Below, piece after piece: positions 7,865 through 16,700 of a stretch of DNA of 41,071 bases. The translations under genes and the position numbers were made by a program. The notes beneath the pieces were generated by a model that saw only the letters and a program-made list of their open reading frames with translations, was not told the DNA's origin and did no database searches. Positions within the stretch are counted from its first letter, which is position 1. Each line of letters begins with the position of its first letter. The DNA is from Phaeodactylibacter sp. (lineage in GTDB: Bacteria > Bacteroidota > Bacteroidia > Chitinophagales > Saprospiraceae), in NCBI RefSeq assembly GCF_022763345.1, contig NZ_JALEGS010000096.1, positions 1 through 41,071 on the forward strand, in the 5' to 3' direction.

Positions 7865-10360
7865 TTAAAGCCCGTCCAGCTTGCCCGCCTGCGCGGTCCA
7901 GGTCCAGTTGAAGACCGATACATCTGCCTGCGGGCTACCGCCGGCACTGCACCCCGTAGGGATTGGCGCTGCTGGGTCGAATAGGGATTCGAAATTACCA
8001 GGAGCAATATCGAAAGTCACATTCTCAAAGGTCGTTTCGGGGTTGACTTCCGCGTTGGTGACGGTCTGCCAGGTTTCGAATGGACCTACGTAGTGGATGT
8101 TTTTCAGGGCGCATTGGGTATTTAGGTCAAGATCAACCAAAAAGCGGTCGGCCGTCCGGTTCTCATCATTCATGACAATCGTACCATTCTGAAGGGTATG
8201 GATTGCCATCAGCGAGCCTTCCGGCCCATCGAGTTCCAGAGCGCTGCTCCCAGGAGTGATTAAGGCAAAATTATTCAGCGTACCAGCCCACGCCTGATCA
8301 GTGTCAAAGGCATCATCGTCGGCATTCCAGACGACCAGATTTTGGATATTGACCGTACCCCCGAACACCTCAATACCGTCATCCTGATAACCTACGATTT
8401 CAATATTCTCAATGGTTGTACCGGTGCCTACTCCTCCGAGGGACAGCGCATTGATCTCGTTGCCCAAGCCGATGTCTGCACCACCATGACGGAAAGATAC
8501 GTAATTGAGTACTCCAGAGTTATCAAGCGGATCATTACCTCCATAAAGGTGGGCAAGGTCACTAGCTAAGAGCCCTTCTACAACTACCTCATCTGTATCA
8601 TTGTCCATATCATCAGAAGCCGAAATGGGCGCTCGGCCAAGAATTAAAACTCCACCCCAAAGCGCTGTATCGTCAGGATTAAGGTTAGGGCTGCCATAAT
8701 TCCCAGCCGCTATATCCTCTGGTGTGATTTCGTCAACCACCGACGTAAAAACAATCGGCAATTCTGGCGTGCCTTCAGCCAATATACCAGCACCGCGGGC
8801 AACAATCAAGCTTGTGGAATGGACCCCGGTCCCCACATCACCTTTAATCACAACGCCCGGCTCAATGGTAAGGGTAGCTCCTTCGCGTACTACGATTTTC
8901 TCCCGCAGGATATAGGTATTCCCTGTTGACCAAGTCGTATTTTCAATAATATCAGAGGCGATATCAATACCCGTTCCCCCTGCAAAGTCTTCGCACAGCG
9001 GTATTTGATCCAGGTTGTAAAAGCTCTCCGCTGCGGTTACTTCTACCGTCAAGGGTGTACTTTGTAAGCCGCTTTGATAATTAGATAATTGTACCTCCAT
9101 TGTGCCTTCACCTGATCCAAACACCTGGAAAACGCCGTCTCCATTTGTCACAGCGTAACCGGTTTCCCCATTGATTTCATTAGTGGCGAGGACATTGGAT
9201 AAAGGCGTGCCTTCGCAACTTACTGCGGTACCGGTCAAACTGTAGTACCCATCAAGTTCCACTACAATATCACCAAGGTCAGTATCCTCTGGGAGAGGAT
9301 CTGAACTGGCAACCAGCACCGGCTCGTCATTCCAAATTAAATTAATGGCGAAAGGCAGGTCTGCCGGTGCCTGCGTACAAAAGGCTCCATCAGCATCTGT
9401 CCAACCAAATGCATAGGCCACAGATTGGTCAGGAGAGGTTACCAGATAGGGATAACCGGATATAGCCGTGCCAGCCGGATCCACCAATCGCATACAAACC
9501 GTCACCGGATTAAAAGGCACATCAATATTCCACCACGAGAAGTGCGCCACTTCCGCCTCTACGAAGCCGTTCTGCTGCGTAGCCACTCCTTCCTCTATCC
9601 ACTTCCCGCTTGCTTCATCCATACTCCAGAGGGGGATCTCCTGCGGCACGGTGCTGTAATTGGCAGGCAGGGGAAACCGTAGCGTTGCGGTAGCCCCATC
9701 CGGAATATGCAGCGCATTACCGGAAGCGTCGGACAGCTCTACGGCGTACATACCGTAGGACTCCAGGGTGTAGATGTTGCCGTCTGCCCCTATGGCCGAC
9801 ATATTGCCGGGGGCGGCTTCTAAAAAACCTTGTTCCGCTGGATTGTAATAATGGCTTTGCACCCTTACCGCACCGGTATAGGCAGTGCCATCCTCGTAGG
9901 TGAGTTGGGCAGGCAAGGTAAGTTCTCCTCCGTCATCCAAGGTGCCGGTGGAGCCGGTCTGAATGGTGGTCTCTGCATCAAAGGGATAGAGCTGTAGCTT
10001 TAGGCTGGTTTGACTGCCCTCAAGTCCGGACAGCAGCTTAACCATTTTCATTTTCCCGGGGCTTTCCACCGTCACCGGTAGCCCGCCGGATGGTATGGTC
10101 AGGTTTTCCAAAAACACCAGCCCCCGGCTGTCTGAAGTCCAGGTCTGTCCGGTAAGGTTGTGAAGGAGCGTCGCGCCAGGCAAAGCCGCCCCGGTTTCGT
10201 CTGTAACCTGAACTAAAAAGGTGACCTCATCAGCCCCTTCAACGATGGTGGTTTCCGTTTCTGTGCGGATCTGATCCTCTTTGGTACACTGCCAGAATGC
10301 CAGGGCAAGGAAGAGCCCCAGCAGCAGTTTATAACTTTGCATTGGTTTCGATTTTAGCAT
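7865..10360 (-). CDS. Large lipoprotein with carboxypeptidase-regulatory-like and parallel beta-helix regions
   Basis: The 831-aa product starts MLKSKPMQSYKLLLGLFLALAFWQC, a lipoprotein signal peptide with the acylated Cys at residue 25; the second Met (codon at 10342) is an equally good start. A Gly/Pro-rich regulatory-like beta-sandwich follows (about 45-115). Next is a region with NMSAIGADGNIYTLESYGMYAVEL, reminiscent of the FAM171/CILP-type ectodomain, and another carboxypeptidase-like repeat (about 375-450). From about 460 to the end, repeats such as LREKIVVREGATLTIEPGVVIKG, IVARGAGILAEG, IENIEIVGYQDDGIEVFGG look like a right-handed parallel beta-helix. The protein is probably surface-exposed. 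It is the first gene of a likely operon with the ECF sigma and its membrane partner, so it may be part of the sensed or regulated envelope system. Exact function unknown. Confidence 0.75.
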   Translation of the reverse strand: MLKSKPMQSYKLLLGLFLALAFWQCTKEDQIRTETETTIVEGADEVTFLVQVTDETGAALPGATLLHNLTGQTWTSDSRGLVFLENLTIPSGGLPVTVESPGKMKMVKLLSGLEGSQTSLKLQLYPFDAETTIQTGSTGTLDDGGELTLPAQLTYEDGTAYTGAVRVQSHYYNPAEQGFLEAAPGNMSAIGADGNIYTLESYGMYAVELSDASGNALHIPDGATATLRFPLPANYSTVPQEIPLWSMDEASGKWIEEGVATQQNGFVEAEVAHFSWWNIDVPFNPVTVCMRLVDPAGTAISGYPYLVTSPDQSVAYAFGWTDADGAFCTQAPADLPFAINLIWNDEPVLVASSDPLPEDTDLGDIVVELDGYYSLTGTAVSCEGTPLSNVLATNEINGETGYAVTNGDGVFQVFGSGEGTMEVQLSNYQSGLQSTPLTVEVTAAESFYNLDQIPLCEDFAGGTGIDIASDIIENTTWSTGNTYILREKIVVREGATLTIEPGVVIKGDVGTGVHSTSLIVARGAGILAEGTPELPIVFTSVVDEITPEDIAAGNYGSPNLNPDDTALWGGVLILGRAPISASDDMDNDTDEVVVEGLLASDLAHLYGGNDPLDNSGVLNYVSFRHGGADIGLGNEINALSLGGVGTGTTIENIEIVGYQDDGIEVFGGTVNIQNLVVWNADDDAFDTDQAWAGTLNNFALITPGSSALELDGPEGSLMAIHTLQNGTIVMNDENRTADRFLVDLDLNTQCALKNIHYVGPFETWQTVTNAEVNPETTFENVTFDIAPGNFESLFDPAAPIPTGCSAGGSPQADVSVFNWTWTAQAGKLDGL

Positions 10361-10363
10361 TTG

Positions 10364-10525
10364 GAGCCTGTTGGGACTTTATTAATCGGGCTGCGAACTA
10401 CACTTTTTCGCTTATACTTCGTTCCGGAAATCCTCATTTAGCTATGGCTAAACTCCGGTTTCCGTGCCTCGTCTAATCGAAAAATTGTTAGCTCTCGCCT
10501 AGAAGACCAAAATCCCAACAGGCTC
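10364..10525. repeat. MITE-like element with 13-bp terminal inverted repeats
   Basis: GAGCCTGTTGGGA at 10364-10376 is exactly repeated in inverse as TCCCAACAGGCTC at 10513-10525, enclosing 162 bp in all. Inside, 10423-10462 forms an imperfect hairpin (TTTAGC / GCTAAA core with CGGAAA / TTTCCG at its ends). It encodes no protein. One end lies three bases before the lipoprotein ATG, so promoter or leader function for that gene is possible. No target-site duplication is clear. Confidence 0.5.
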
Positions 10526-10672
10526 GGGAAATGTAGCCAATGATCATTGTCTACTCCCCTATACTGCTAAAGCTCTGGAAGTGATACAAAGCTAGGAAAA
10601 ATTATTCCTCATCCTCCACTCAAAGCGATGAGGTCATCTCCAGTCAAACGCTTTCAACGTCTATCCCTATCC
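10526..10672. other. Rest of the intergenic region between lipoprotein and S74 genes
   Basis: I see no gene, clear promoter or repeat in this stretch apart from a short AATGATCATT palindrome near 10540. Together with the inverted-repeat element and the terminator it makes up a 378-bp gene-free region. Confidence 0.5.
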
Positions 10673-10712
10673 AAAAAGAGCAGGCCCTCTCCTCATTACG
10701 GGAAGGCCTGCT
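10673..10712 (-). terminator. Intrinsic terminator of the S74 protein gene
   Basis: Read on the minus strand, AGCAGGCCT pairs with GGGCCTGCT (10704-10712 with 10679-10687, one G-U pair) across a 16-base loop, followed by CTTTTT (10673-10678). It sits 27 bases after the stop codon. Confidence 0.75.
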
Positions 10713-10738
10713 TGCTTTTCGTTCCGTACAGATCCCTG

Positions 10739-12166
10739 CTATTTCCGGAGGCCCTCTACCATAGCCTCTAAACGCTCCATCCGCGCTTTTAAGGTTTCAT
10801 TCTCCCTTTTTAGGGATTCCACCTCTTCCTGCTGTTCCTGAATGGCTTTAGTAAGCACGGGTATAAAACTAAGGTAATTGATACTAATGTATTCGGTTGT
10901 CCTCAGCTCCGTTTCTTCTCCCGGCTTGGAATGCGCAACGTGCGCTGTTTCGTGGACTACCCCAGGAAAAATATCCTGAACCTCCTGGGCAATGAAGCCC
11001 ATCTGAGCGCCAGTTGGTAAGTTCAAGTCTGTAAATTCATCCGTTTTAAAGAAGTAAGTTTTGGGTTGTAACTGAAGTACTTTTTCCAACGCGCCATCCA
11101 GTGCCATCACCTCTTTTTTTAGTTTGGCATCAGAAGGCCCCATCAGTTCTCCAGTATAATTTACATTGCCATTGAAAGAGCCTGCTAAAGCTAAAGCCCC
11201 ATTCGCTTCACCGTATACCCCACGGCTAAAATCTCCCTGTCCGAAGCCGTGAACCCCAGTAGCCCCTACGGTAGTACTACCAAAACCGTAAACGCCAACA
11301 CAGTTGATACCATTGTTTGCAGCTCCATATACCCCCCAGTTAGTTCCAAAACCTCCCTCCACAAAACCAGCTACTCCTCTATTCCAATTGACATTATCAC
11401 TGGGTACCGAGACTTGCCCTCTGACAGCAACCTGATTTCCTTTTACCTCAAATTTACTGGCATCTACTCCGGTATTTAATGTAAACGGGTCAGGGCCCAC
11501 CCAGACGTCTGAATCCACCCATGTCTTGTTGGCCTTCAACTTCAGGTTGTCATCTTCAAACTCTTGCAAATACACAATGTTTCCATCCCCAAAGTGTATA
11601 GTGCCTCCATGGTTAAAGCTGCCCTGGGTTCCATAGATTCTTATTGCATCATTGGCCTCAACCTGTAACTTGGATTCTGGAATGAAGGCTCCGGTACCTA
11701 TCCCGACATTCCCCTCTGGAACAGAAGCAATGTTATCCCCGACCAGCGTCCATGCTGTACTCACGCCTGCGATGTTTGAATACAGTGCGTAAGGCACGCT
11801 GAGCAGCTGACTGGTACCTGAAATCGTATAGTTAGTACCGCCATTGGGGTCTGTTTCTGTTTTCACATAATGGCTCCCGCTTCTCCACTCAATGAAGAAA
11901 AACGTTCCGCTAACGGCTGTTCCCTCACCAATTTCAAGGGTTGCTAAACCATTGGCATTTGTAGTGGGCGTGTGCGTTTCAACATATTCAGCCGGCCCGT
12001 CCGGATCATCTTTAATTATGCTGATCCGCATACCTACCGTACTATTGGTAATTAGCTGCCCATTGGCATCCCGGACGACGGCCTGATAGCTTATCTTTTG
12101 AGGGGCCTGAGCCATCAGGCAAAGCGAAAAAAGAAGAGAAAATAGGGTTATGGTAATCTTTTTCAT
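10739..12166 (-). CDS. Secreted surface protein with C-terminal S74 (endosialidase-type) chaperone domain
   Basis: The 475-aa product has a signal peptide (MKKITITLFSLLFSLCLMAQ) and an N-terminal domain KISYQAVVRDANGQLITN typical of Bacteroidota tail-fibre-like surface proteins. A Gly-rich beta-repeat stalk spans about 150-330. Residues from about 345 match the peptidase S74 intramolecular chaperone: SDAKLKKEV, ALEKVLQLQPKTYFFK and GFIAQEVQDIFPGVV. The tail (about 435-475) is a coiled coil rich in Glu and Arg. In phage fibres this domain drives trimer folding and then cleaves itself off; in bacteria the role is less clear. It follows the T9SS-sorted protein gene by 12 bases and is likely co-transcribed with it. 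Confidence 0.85.
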   Translation of the reverse strand: MKKITITLFSLLFSLCLMAQAPQKISYQAVVRDANGQLITNSTVGMRISIIKDDPDGPAEYVETHTPTTNANGLATLEIGEGTAVSGTFFFIEWRSGSHYVKTETDPNGGTNYTISGTSQLLSVPYALYSNIAGVSTAWTLVGDNIASVPEGNVGIGTGAFIPESKLQVEANDAIRIYGTQGSFNHGGTIHFGDGNIVYLQEFEDDNLKLKANKTWVDSDVWVGPDPFTLNTGVDASKFEVKGNQVAVRGQVSVPSDNVNWNRGVAGFVEGGFGTNWGVYGAANNGINCVGVYGFGSTTVGATGVHGFGQGDFSRGVYGEANGALALAGSFNGNVNYTGELMGPSDAKLKKEVMALDGALEKVLQLQPKTYFFKTDEFTDLNLPTGAQMGFIAQEVQDIFPGVVHETAHVAHSKPGEETELRTTEYISINYLSFIPVLTKAIQEQQEEVESLKRENETLKARMERLEAMVEGLRK

Positions 12167-12178
12167 GATCCGTGAGGT

Positions 12179-12670
12179 TTAGTAGCGTTTGATTATTTGA
12201 AAGGTTTTAAGTGCTTGCCCTGCTGCATCCGTGACTTGCAGATAATAAGTGGCGGCGGCCAGCTGCTCTGTGGGGATGCTGGTCATATTGCTGATCACTG
12301 GTCTGCGATCCAACAAGCGGCCATGGGTATCATACAATTGGCAAATCAAATCCTGTTGGCCGTAATTCGCAACCCGAAGATGGAGCACACTTGTGGTTGG
12401 GTTAGGAAAAACATCCATTTCCAGGATAATGCCGTTTTCTTCTGTTCCGGTAACCATCAGGATTTCAAAGGCGTGCTGAACCCCCTGGGCGATCTCTCCT
12501 TCTGCCCCACTGTATGTCGTGTAGATCGGTAGGCCAACGGTGTAACTTACCGTCCCGCCACTCCCAATCGCTTCACCGCCAGAAGCATGGTGTATGGATT
12601 CCTGAGAATGGATTGTCCCAAAGCAAAGCAGAAGGAACACCATTGTCGAATAGTGATTTTTAAGTACCAT
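12179..12670 (-). CDS. Small secreted protein with type IX secretion sorting domain
   Basis: This 163-aa protein has a signal peptide (to about SQ at residue 23), a short Gly-rich stretch (SGGEAIGSGGTVSYTVGLPIYTTY) and a C-terminal type A sorting domain of about 75 residues. The domain has the usual marks: VFPNPTTSVLHLRV, LYDTHGRLL, and the end YYLQVTDAAGQALKTFQIIKRY. The type IX system recognises this domain, exports the protein across the outer membrane and usually removes the tail. No catalytic domain is present, so the product is probably structural, perhaps a partner of the S74 protein encoded 12 bases downstream. Confidence 0.85.
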   Translation of the reverse strand: MVLKNHYSTMVFLLLCFGTIHSQESIHHASGGEAIGSGGTVSYTVGLPIYTTYSGAEGEIAQGVQHAFEILMVTGTEENGIILEMDVFPNPTTSVLHLRVANYGQQDLICQLYDTHGRLLDRRPVISNMTSIPTEQLAAATYYLQVTDAAGQALKTFQIIKRY

Positions 12671-12822
12671 AAATTTGGGTTTTAATGGATATTGGAATGG
12701 AAATCAATCTTTTGCAATTGAAGTCGCAGCCAATTCAGACTTAGGGCCTATGATGAACGACGTGATGCCAACACTATCAATGTCTGCGCACAGGCTTTGG
12801 CCCTGGATGTGATTTTTCAGAT

Positions 12823-12856
12823 TTGTCAAAGTTGGGGGCAGTCCATACCCCCAACT
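12823..12856 (-). terminator. Hairpin terminator after the FSDRP-motif gene
   Basis: AGTTGGGGG (12830-12838) and CCCCCAACT (12848-12856) form a perfect 9-bp stem with a 9-base loop. On the minus strand it is followed by TTGACAAATC, a weak T-run. It lies about 40 bases after the stop at 12898. Confidence 0.5.
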
Positions 12857-12897
12857 CTCGTAAAGGCTAAACAGGGTTAGCAGAAATGAAAAAAGCC

Positions 12898-13548
12898 TTA
12901 ATCCTTCTTGCTGGCTTGCACCCCTGTGTTAGCTCCCGCAGCAACTGTTCCCGCTACGCCCGCCACACACAGGGCAGTATCTGTTCCCACTGTGACCACT
13001 TCACCCACCGTACAGGCTACAGCTGTGCCTATAGCTACCACTGCCGTCTCGAGCCCACTAAAAATAGCACTCCAAACGTCGTCGACTACCATACTCACAT
13101 TAGAGTAAGTGCCATCCGGAATTGCTTTTTCCTCCCCAATGGTCTGGATGATGGGGAATAAAACACTCTTGGATGCCAGTATGGGATCGCCTAGTTCGAA
13201 TATGGTGTAGTACTCTTTCCCATCTGAATTCAGGTTGCCGGCAAAAGTGACATTAGGTGGATTTTTAGTAAAATCAGATTTCGAGAAAAAAGCAGCAAAA
13301 GCATTCACTCCGCCGGGGTATGGTTTTGCAATTCTGTGAGGCCGGTCGGAAAATACGACTACATTGGAGTCACTCGTGATTTCAACGTGCTTATCCTGAA
13401 CCTTAACCTCCGGAGCCGTTACCATAAAGAGGACAGACACCATGTGCTTGCCCTCGTGGGTAGGAAGACCGATTAGGTGAGCTTTCTCGTTCTGATGTGC
13501 TTCTACTTTCGCTTGCGTTTGCTCTTTCATTTGCGTTTGCTCTTTCAT
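12898..13548 (-). CDS. Uncharacterised protein with FSDRP motif and Gly/Ala/Val-rich hydrophobic tail
   Basis: The 216-aa product has no signal peptide. A central domain (about 30-130) carries VVVFSDRPHRIAKP and, some 30 residues on, FTKNPPNVTFAGNL. These match a loosely recalled family of uncharacterised bacterial proteins with FSDRPxR...DPPNA blocks; no function is known to me. The C-terminal third (about 140-210) is rich in Ala, Val, Gly and Thr with two Cys and looks like one or two membrane-seeking helices. The start is ambiguous, because the first 18 bases (ATGAAAGAGCAAACGCAA) are duplicated exactly, giving MKEQTQMKEQTQ; either ATG (13548 or 13530) could be used. It stands alone between terminator 12823-12856 and the regulator gene. 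Confidence 0.6.
   Translation of the reverse strand: MKEQTQMKEQTQAKVEAHQNEKAHLIGLPTHEGKHMVSVLFMVTAPEVKVQDKHVEITSDSNVVVFSDRPHRIAKPYPGGVNAFAAFFSKSDFTKNPPNVTFAGNLNSDGKEYYTIFELGDPILASKSVLFPIIQTIGEEKAIPDGTYSNVSMVVDDVWSAIFSGLETAVVAIGTAVACTVGEVVTVGTDTALCVAGVAGTVAAGANTGVQASKKD
13531..13548 (-). repeat. 18-bp tandem duplication at the start codon (first copy; second is 13513-13530)
   Basis: The unit ATGAAAGAGCAAACGCAA is present twice without any mismatch, so the gene has two in-frame start codons 18 bases apart. Gain or loss of a unit would leave the frame intact. Confidence 0.8.
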
Positions 13549-13560
13549 TTGTGATTGTTT

Positions 13561-13669
13561 TAAAGGTGAAGACAGGGCCTATGCCATACCATGTAATTAG
13601 GAATTAACGGTGGTCATCAGATGGCTCAAATAAGCCCCTTTGGTATTTTGTAAAGGTGCAGACAGGCCC
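13561..13669. repeat. Pair of 19-bp direct repeats 90 bp apart upstream of the FSDRP gene
   Basis: The sequences at 13561-13579 and 13651-13669 share TAAAGGTG, then AGACAGG, and agree at 17 of 19 positions. They lie 12 and 102 bases upstream of the first start codon of the minus-strand gene. They may be binding sites or the remains of a duplication; the rest of 13549-13787 shows nothing else. Confidence 0.5.
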
Positions 13670-13787
13670 CAAAAAACACCCGCACCCAATCCCACAAAGG
13701 CTGGACAGGATTCACAAATAGCAAAAAAAGATTAGCACTGGTTTTGCAAACAGATGAGAATAAAAAACACAAACAAATGAAAAACAA

Positions 13788-16700
13788 TTACTTACGACAA
13801 TCGCTTGGCGCTTGGCCAAACTCCCTGCTGAACGCCCGCGAGAAATAGTTCGGATCGTTGAAGCCCACCTCATAGGCAATTTCAGAGATGTTCCGGTCGG
13901 TGGTTTTTATCAACTCCATCGCCTGGTGCAGACGTATTTTTCGGATAAATGCATTGGGCGGTTCGCCTGTCAGGGCCTTCATCTTGCGGTAGAGCTGCGA
14001 GAGGCTGAGGAGAGCAGCCTGGCTGAGTTGCTCCGCCCCGAGGTTAGGGTCGTCCAGGTTGTCAAGGACCACCCGATGGAGTTTCTGCAGGAATAAATCG
14101 TCAAGGCTGGGTTCAGCAACAGTATCAGACTGGACAGGTTTTGAAAGTCGTTCAAAATGCTCCCCCGCATACCGCCGCTGCAGTGCGAGCCGCAGTTCCA
14201 GCAGCTTTTCCAACCGCACATACAGCTCCTCTTTATTAAACGGTTTCATCAGATAGGCATCTGCGCCTTTACGGAGCCCGGTAATGCGATCCGAGGTTGC
14301 TGCTTTAGCAGTCAGCAAAATGATAGGAATATGGCTGGTGCGCTCGTCCATTTTAAGGGTTTCGCACACTTCGTAGCCGTCCTTTTCAGGCATCATCACA
14401 TCGCTGATAACGATATCGGGTATTAACTGATAACCTTTTTTGATACCCAATTGACCATTACGTGCTGTATGTACCACGTAATCTTTTTCCAATAGCCCTA
14501 CGATGTAGGTGGTTACATCGGCGTTGTCTTCGATGAGGAGAAGTATAGGCTTGTCAGTTTCCTTTTCTTCATTTGATGAAGCCAGGGCGAGGTTAAGTTC
14601 TTCGACAGGGCTATGGGCTGTTGCGCCTTCTATTTCTGGTGTGGAGGATAGCAGAGGGGCATCGTTACCAACAGGCAACCGAACTGTGAATGTAGTTCCC
14701 TTACCCGCTTGGCTGGCTACAGTAATCTTTCCGCCCATCAACTCCACCAATTCCCGGGTAAGAGATAGCCCAATCCCTGTACCTTCCTCCTTCCGGGTAG
14801 CAGATCCATCAACCTGGTAAAAGCGATCAAAAATATGAGGCAGATCTACTTCCTTTATCCCTATACCAGTATCCTGTACTTTAAGTACCAGTTGTCTCCC
14901 CTGTTCGTCGATCTGGCACCTGGCGTGTAGCACTATCTTCCCATTTGCCGGTGTGAACTTCAGCGCATTTGACACCAGGTTATACACGACATGCTGGACT
15001 TTGACCTCGTCATAATCCATAACCAATTCCTCAATTTCCGGGTAAAACAGGAGACGGATATCTTTTTCCCGGGCTTGAGAATAAAATGATTCGGTCAGGT
15101 ATTGAAGATAGCGTATGACGTCGCCCTGTAACAGATTCAAGCGGAGTTTACCTGATTCGAATTTGGAAAGCTCCAACAGTTGGTTGATGAGGCGGAGGAG
15201 GTTCTGGCTGTTGCGGCGGATCAGGTCACGCTCCTTACCGTGGCCCCTGATCTGGTCAACCATTCCAAGGATCACCGTCAGCGGGGTGCGAAACTCATGG
15301 GTAATATTGGTATATAGCCGGGCCTTGGCTTCGTCCAGTTCCTGAAGCTGCAATGTCTGAGCCTCGGCGGCCTCAGCCCGCAGGTTGACCTCACGCAGAT
15401 GGGCCCGGGCACGTTCTGCGCGGATCAGGCGGCGACGCTGCAACCGATCTATCGCAAAAATGGTTCCCACGATCAATAACCCATAGGCGATGAAGGCCCA
15501 GAGAGTTCGCCACCAGGGTGCTTGGATGACAACCTCCATTCGGGCAGCCTCAGTACTCCATACCCCATCCGGATTGGCGGCCTGTACCTGGAAGGTATAC
15601 CGCCCGGGGGGCAGGTTGGGATAAATGGCGGTGCGTTGTGTGCCCACCGTGCGCCAGTCTTCTTCATAGGGCGTAAGTTTATACCGAAAGCTATTGTCCG
15701 CCGGACGCTCAAAGTGCAGCCCGGCAAATTCAAACGTAAGATCATTCTCATCGTGAGAAAAGACAGCCTCCCTGCCTTTGAGCTGGTATTGATTGGCATT
15801 GGCACCCGGACGCACCTCAAACATCTGATCAAATATCTCTAAACTGTGGATAACGGGCCGGGGCGCCACGGAGTCAACAAAAATCCGGCTGGGATCAACC
15901 TGAAGAATACCCCCATTCCCTCCAAATAAAAGTTTGCCGTTGGGCAAAGCAAGTGTAGCCTGTGGATAGAACGTGTAGATGGGCGGTGCCTGATTAGGCT
16001 TAAACGCCCGGATAACAGTGTTCCCTTTCTCCATCCAGGCAATGCCTTTATTCGTCGCTATCCACAACCGGCCCTCCTGATCGGTGATAAGGCTTCGGAT
16101 CAGGCTCCCCGGCAGTCCGTCTTCCCTGGTGAATACCGTATAGTCTTGAGTGACAGGATTGAACTTTATCAGCCCCAGACTATTGGAGCCCAGCCATAGC
16201 TCATCAGGCCCAAGATTCAAAATAGTCTCAATATTATAGCCGGTTAGCACTGCTTCTGTCTTACGGGATTGAACATTAAGCCGGAATAATCCGCTGGGCG
16301 TCCCCAGCCAGACCCTATTCTCCTGGTCAGGTACAATGTCCAGTACCTCCTGAAAGGGCGCGGACAATTTCCGGGGAAGATCTGTGGTGAGGTCTGATTG
16401 CGCATCCCAGTAAAAAAGCCCTTTCGGGGTACCTACCCAAATCGTCCCTGCCTCATCCTCATGGATGACATTAACTGGAAAACCATCCTGGGGGTCAGGC
16501 CTGGCGAGGATAAGAGAACGCTCCTTCTCAAGGTCTACCTGAACAAGACCGCGTTCATTGGTACCCACCCAGAGCTCACCAGGGCCTGGCTTATGCAGCG
16601 AGAGCCCCATTGAGGACAGCCCACCCTTGTCCGGTAACTTCTGCCCGAGTTCAAACAGTTGGCGCTCCCCCTTAGCACTGTTGAGACGCTCCAGCCCGGC

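Noticed and set aside
12886..13161. Plus-strand open frames opposite the FSDRP-motif gene
   Set aside because: They arise from the Ala/Val/Thr-rich coding of the minus-strand gene and match nothing.
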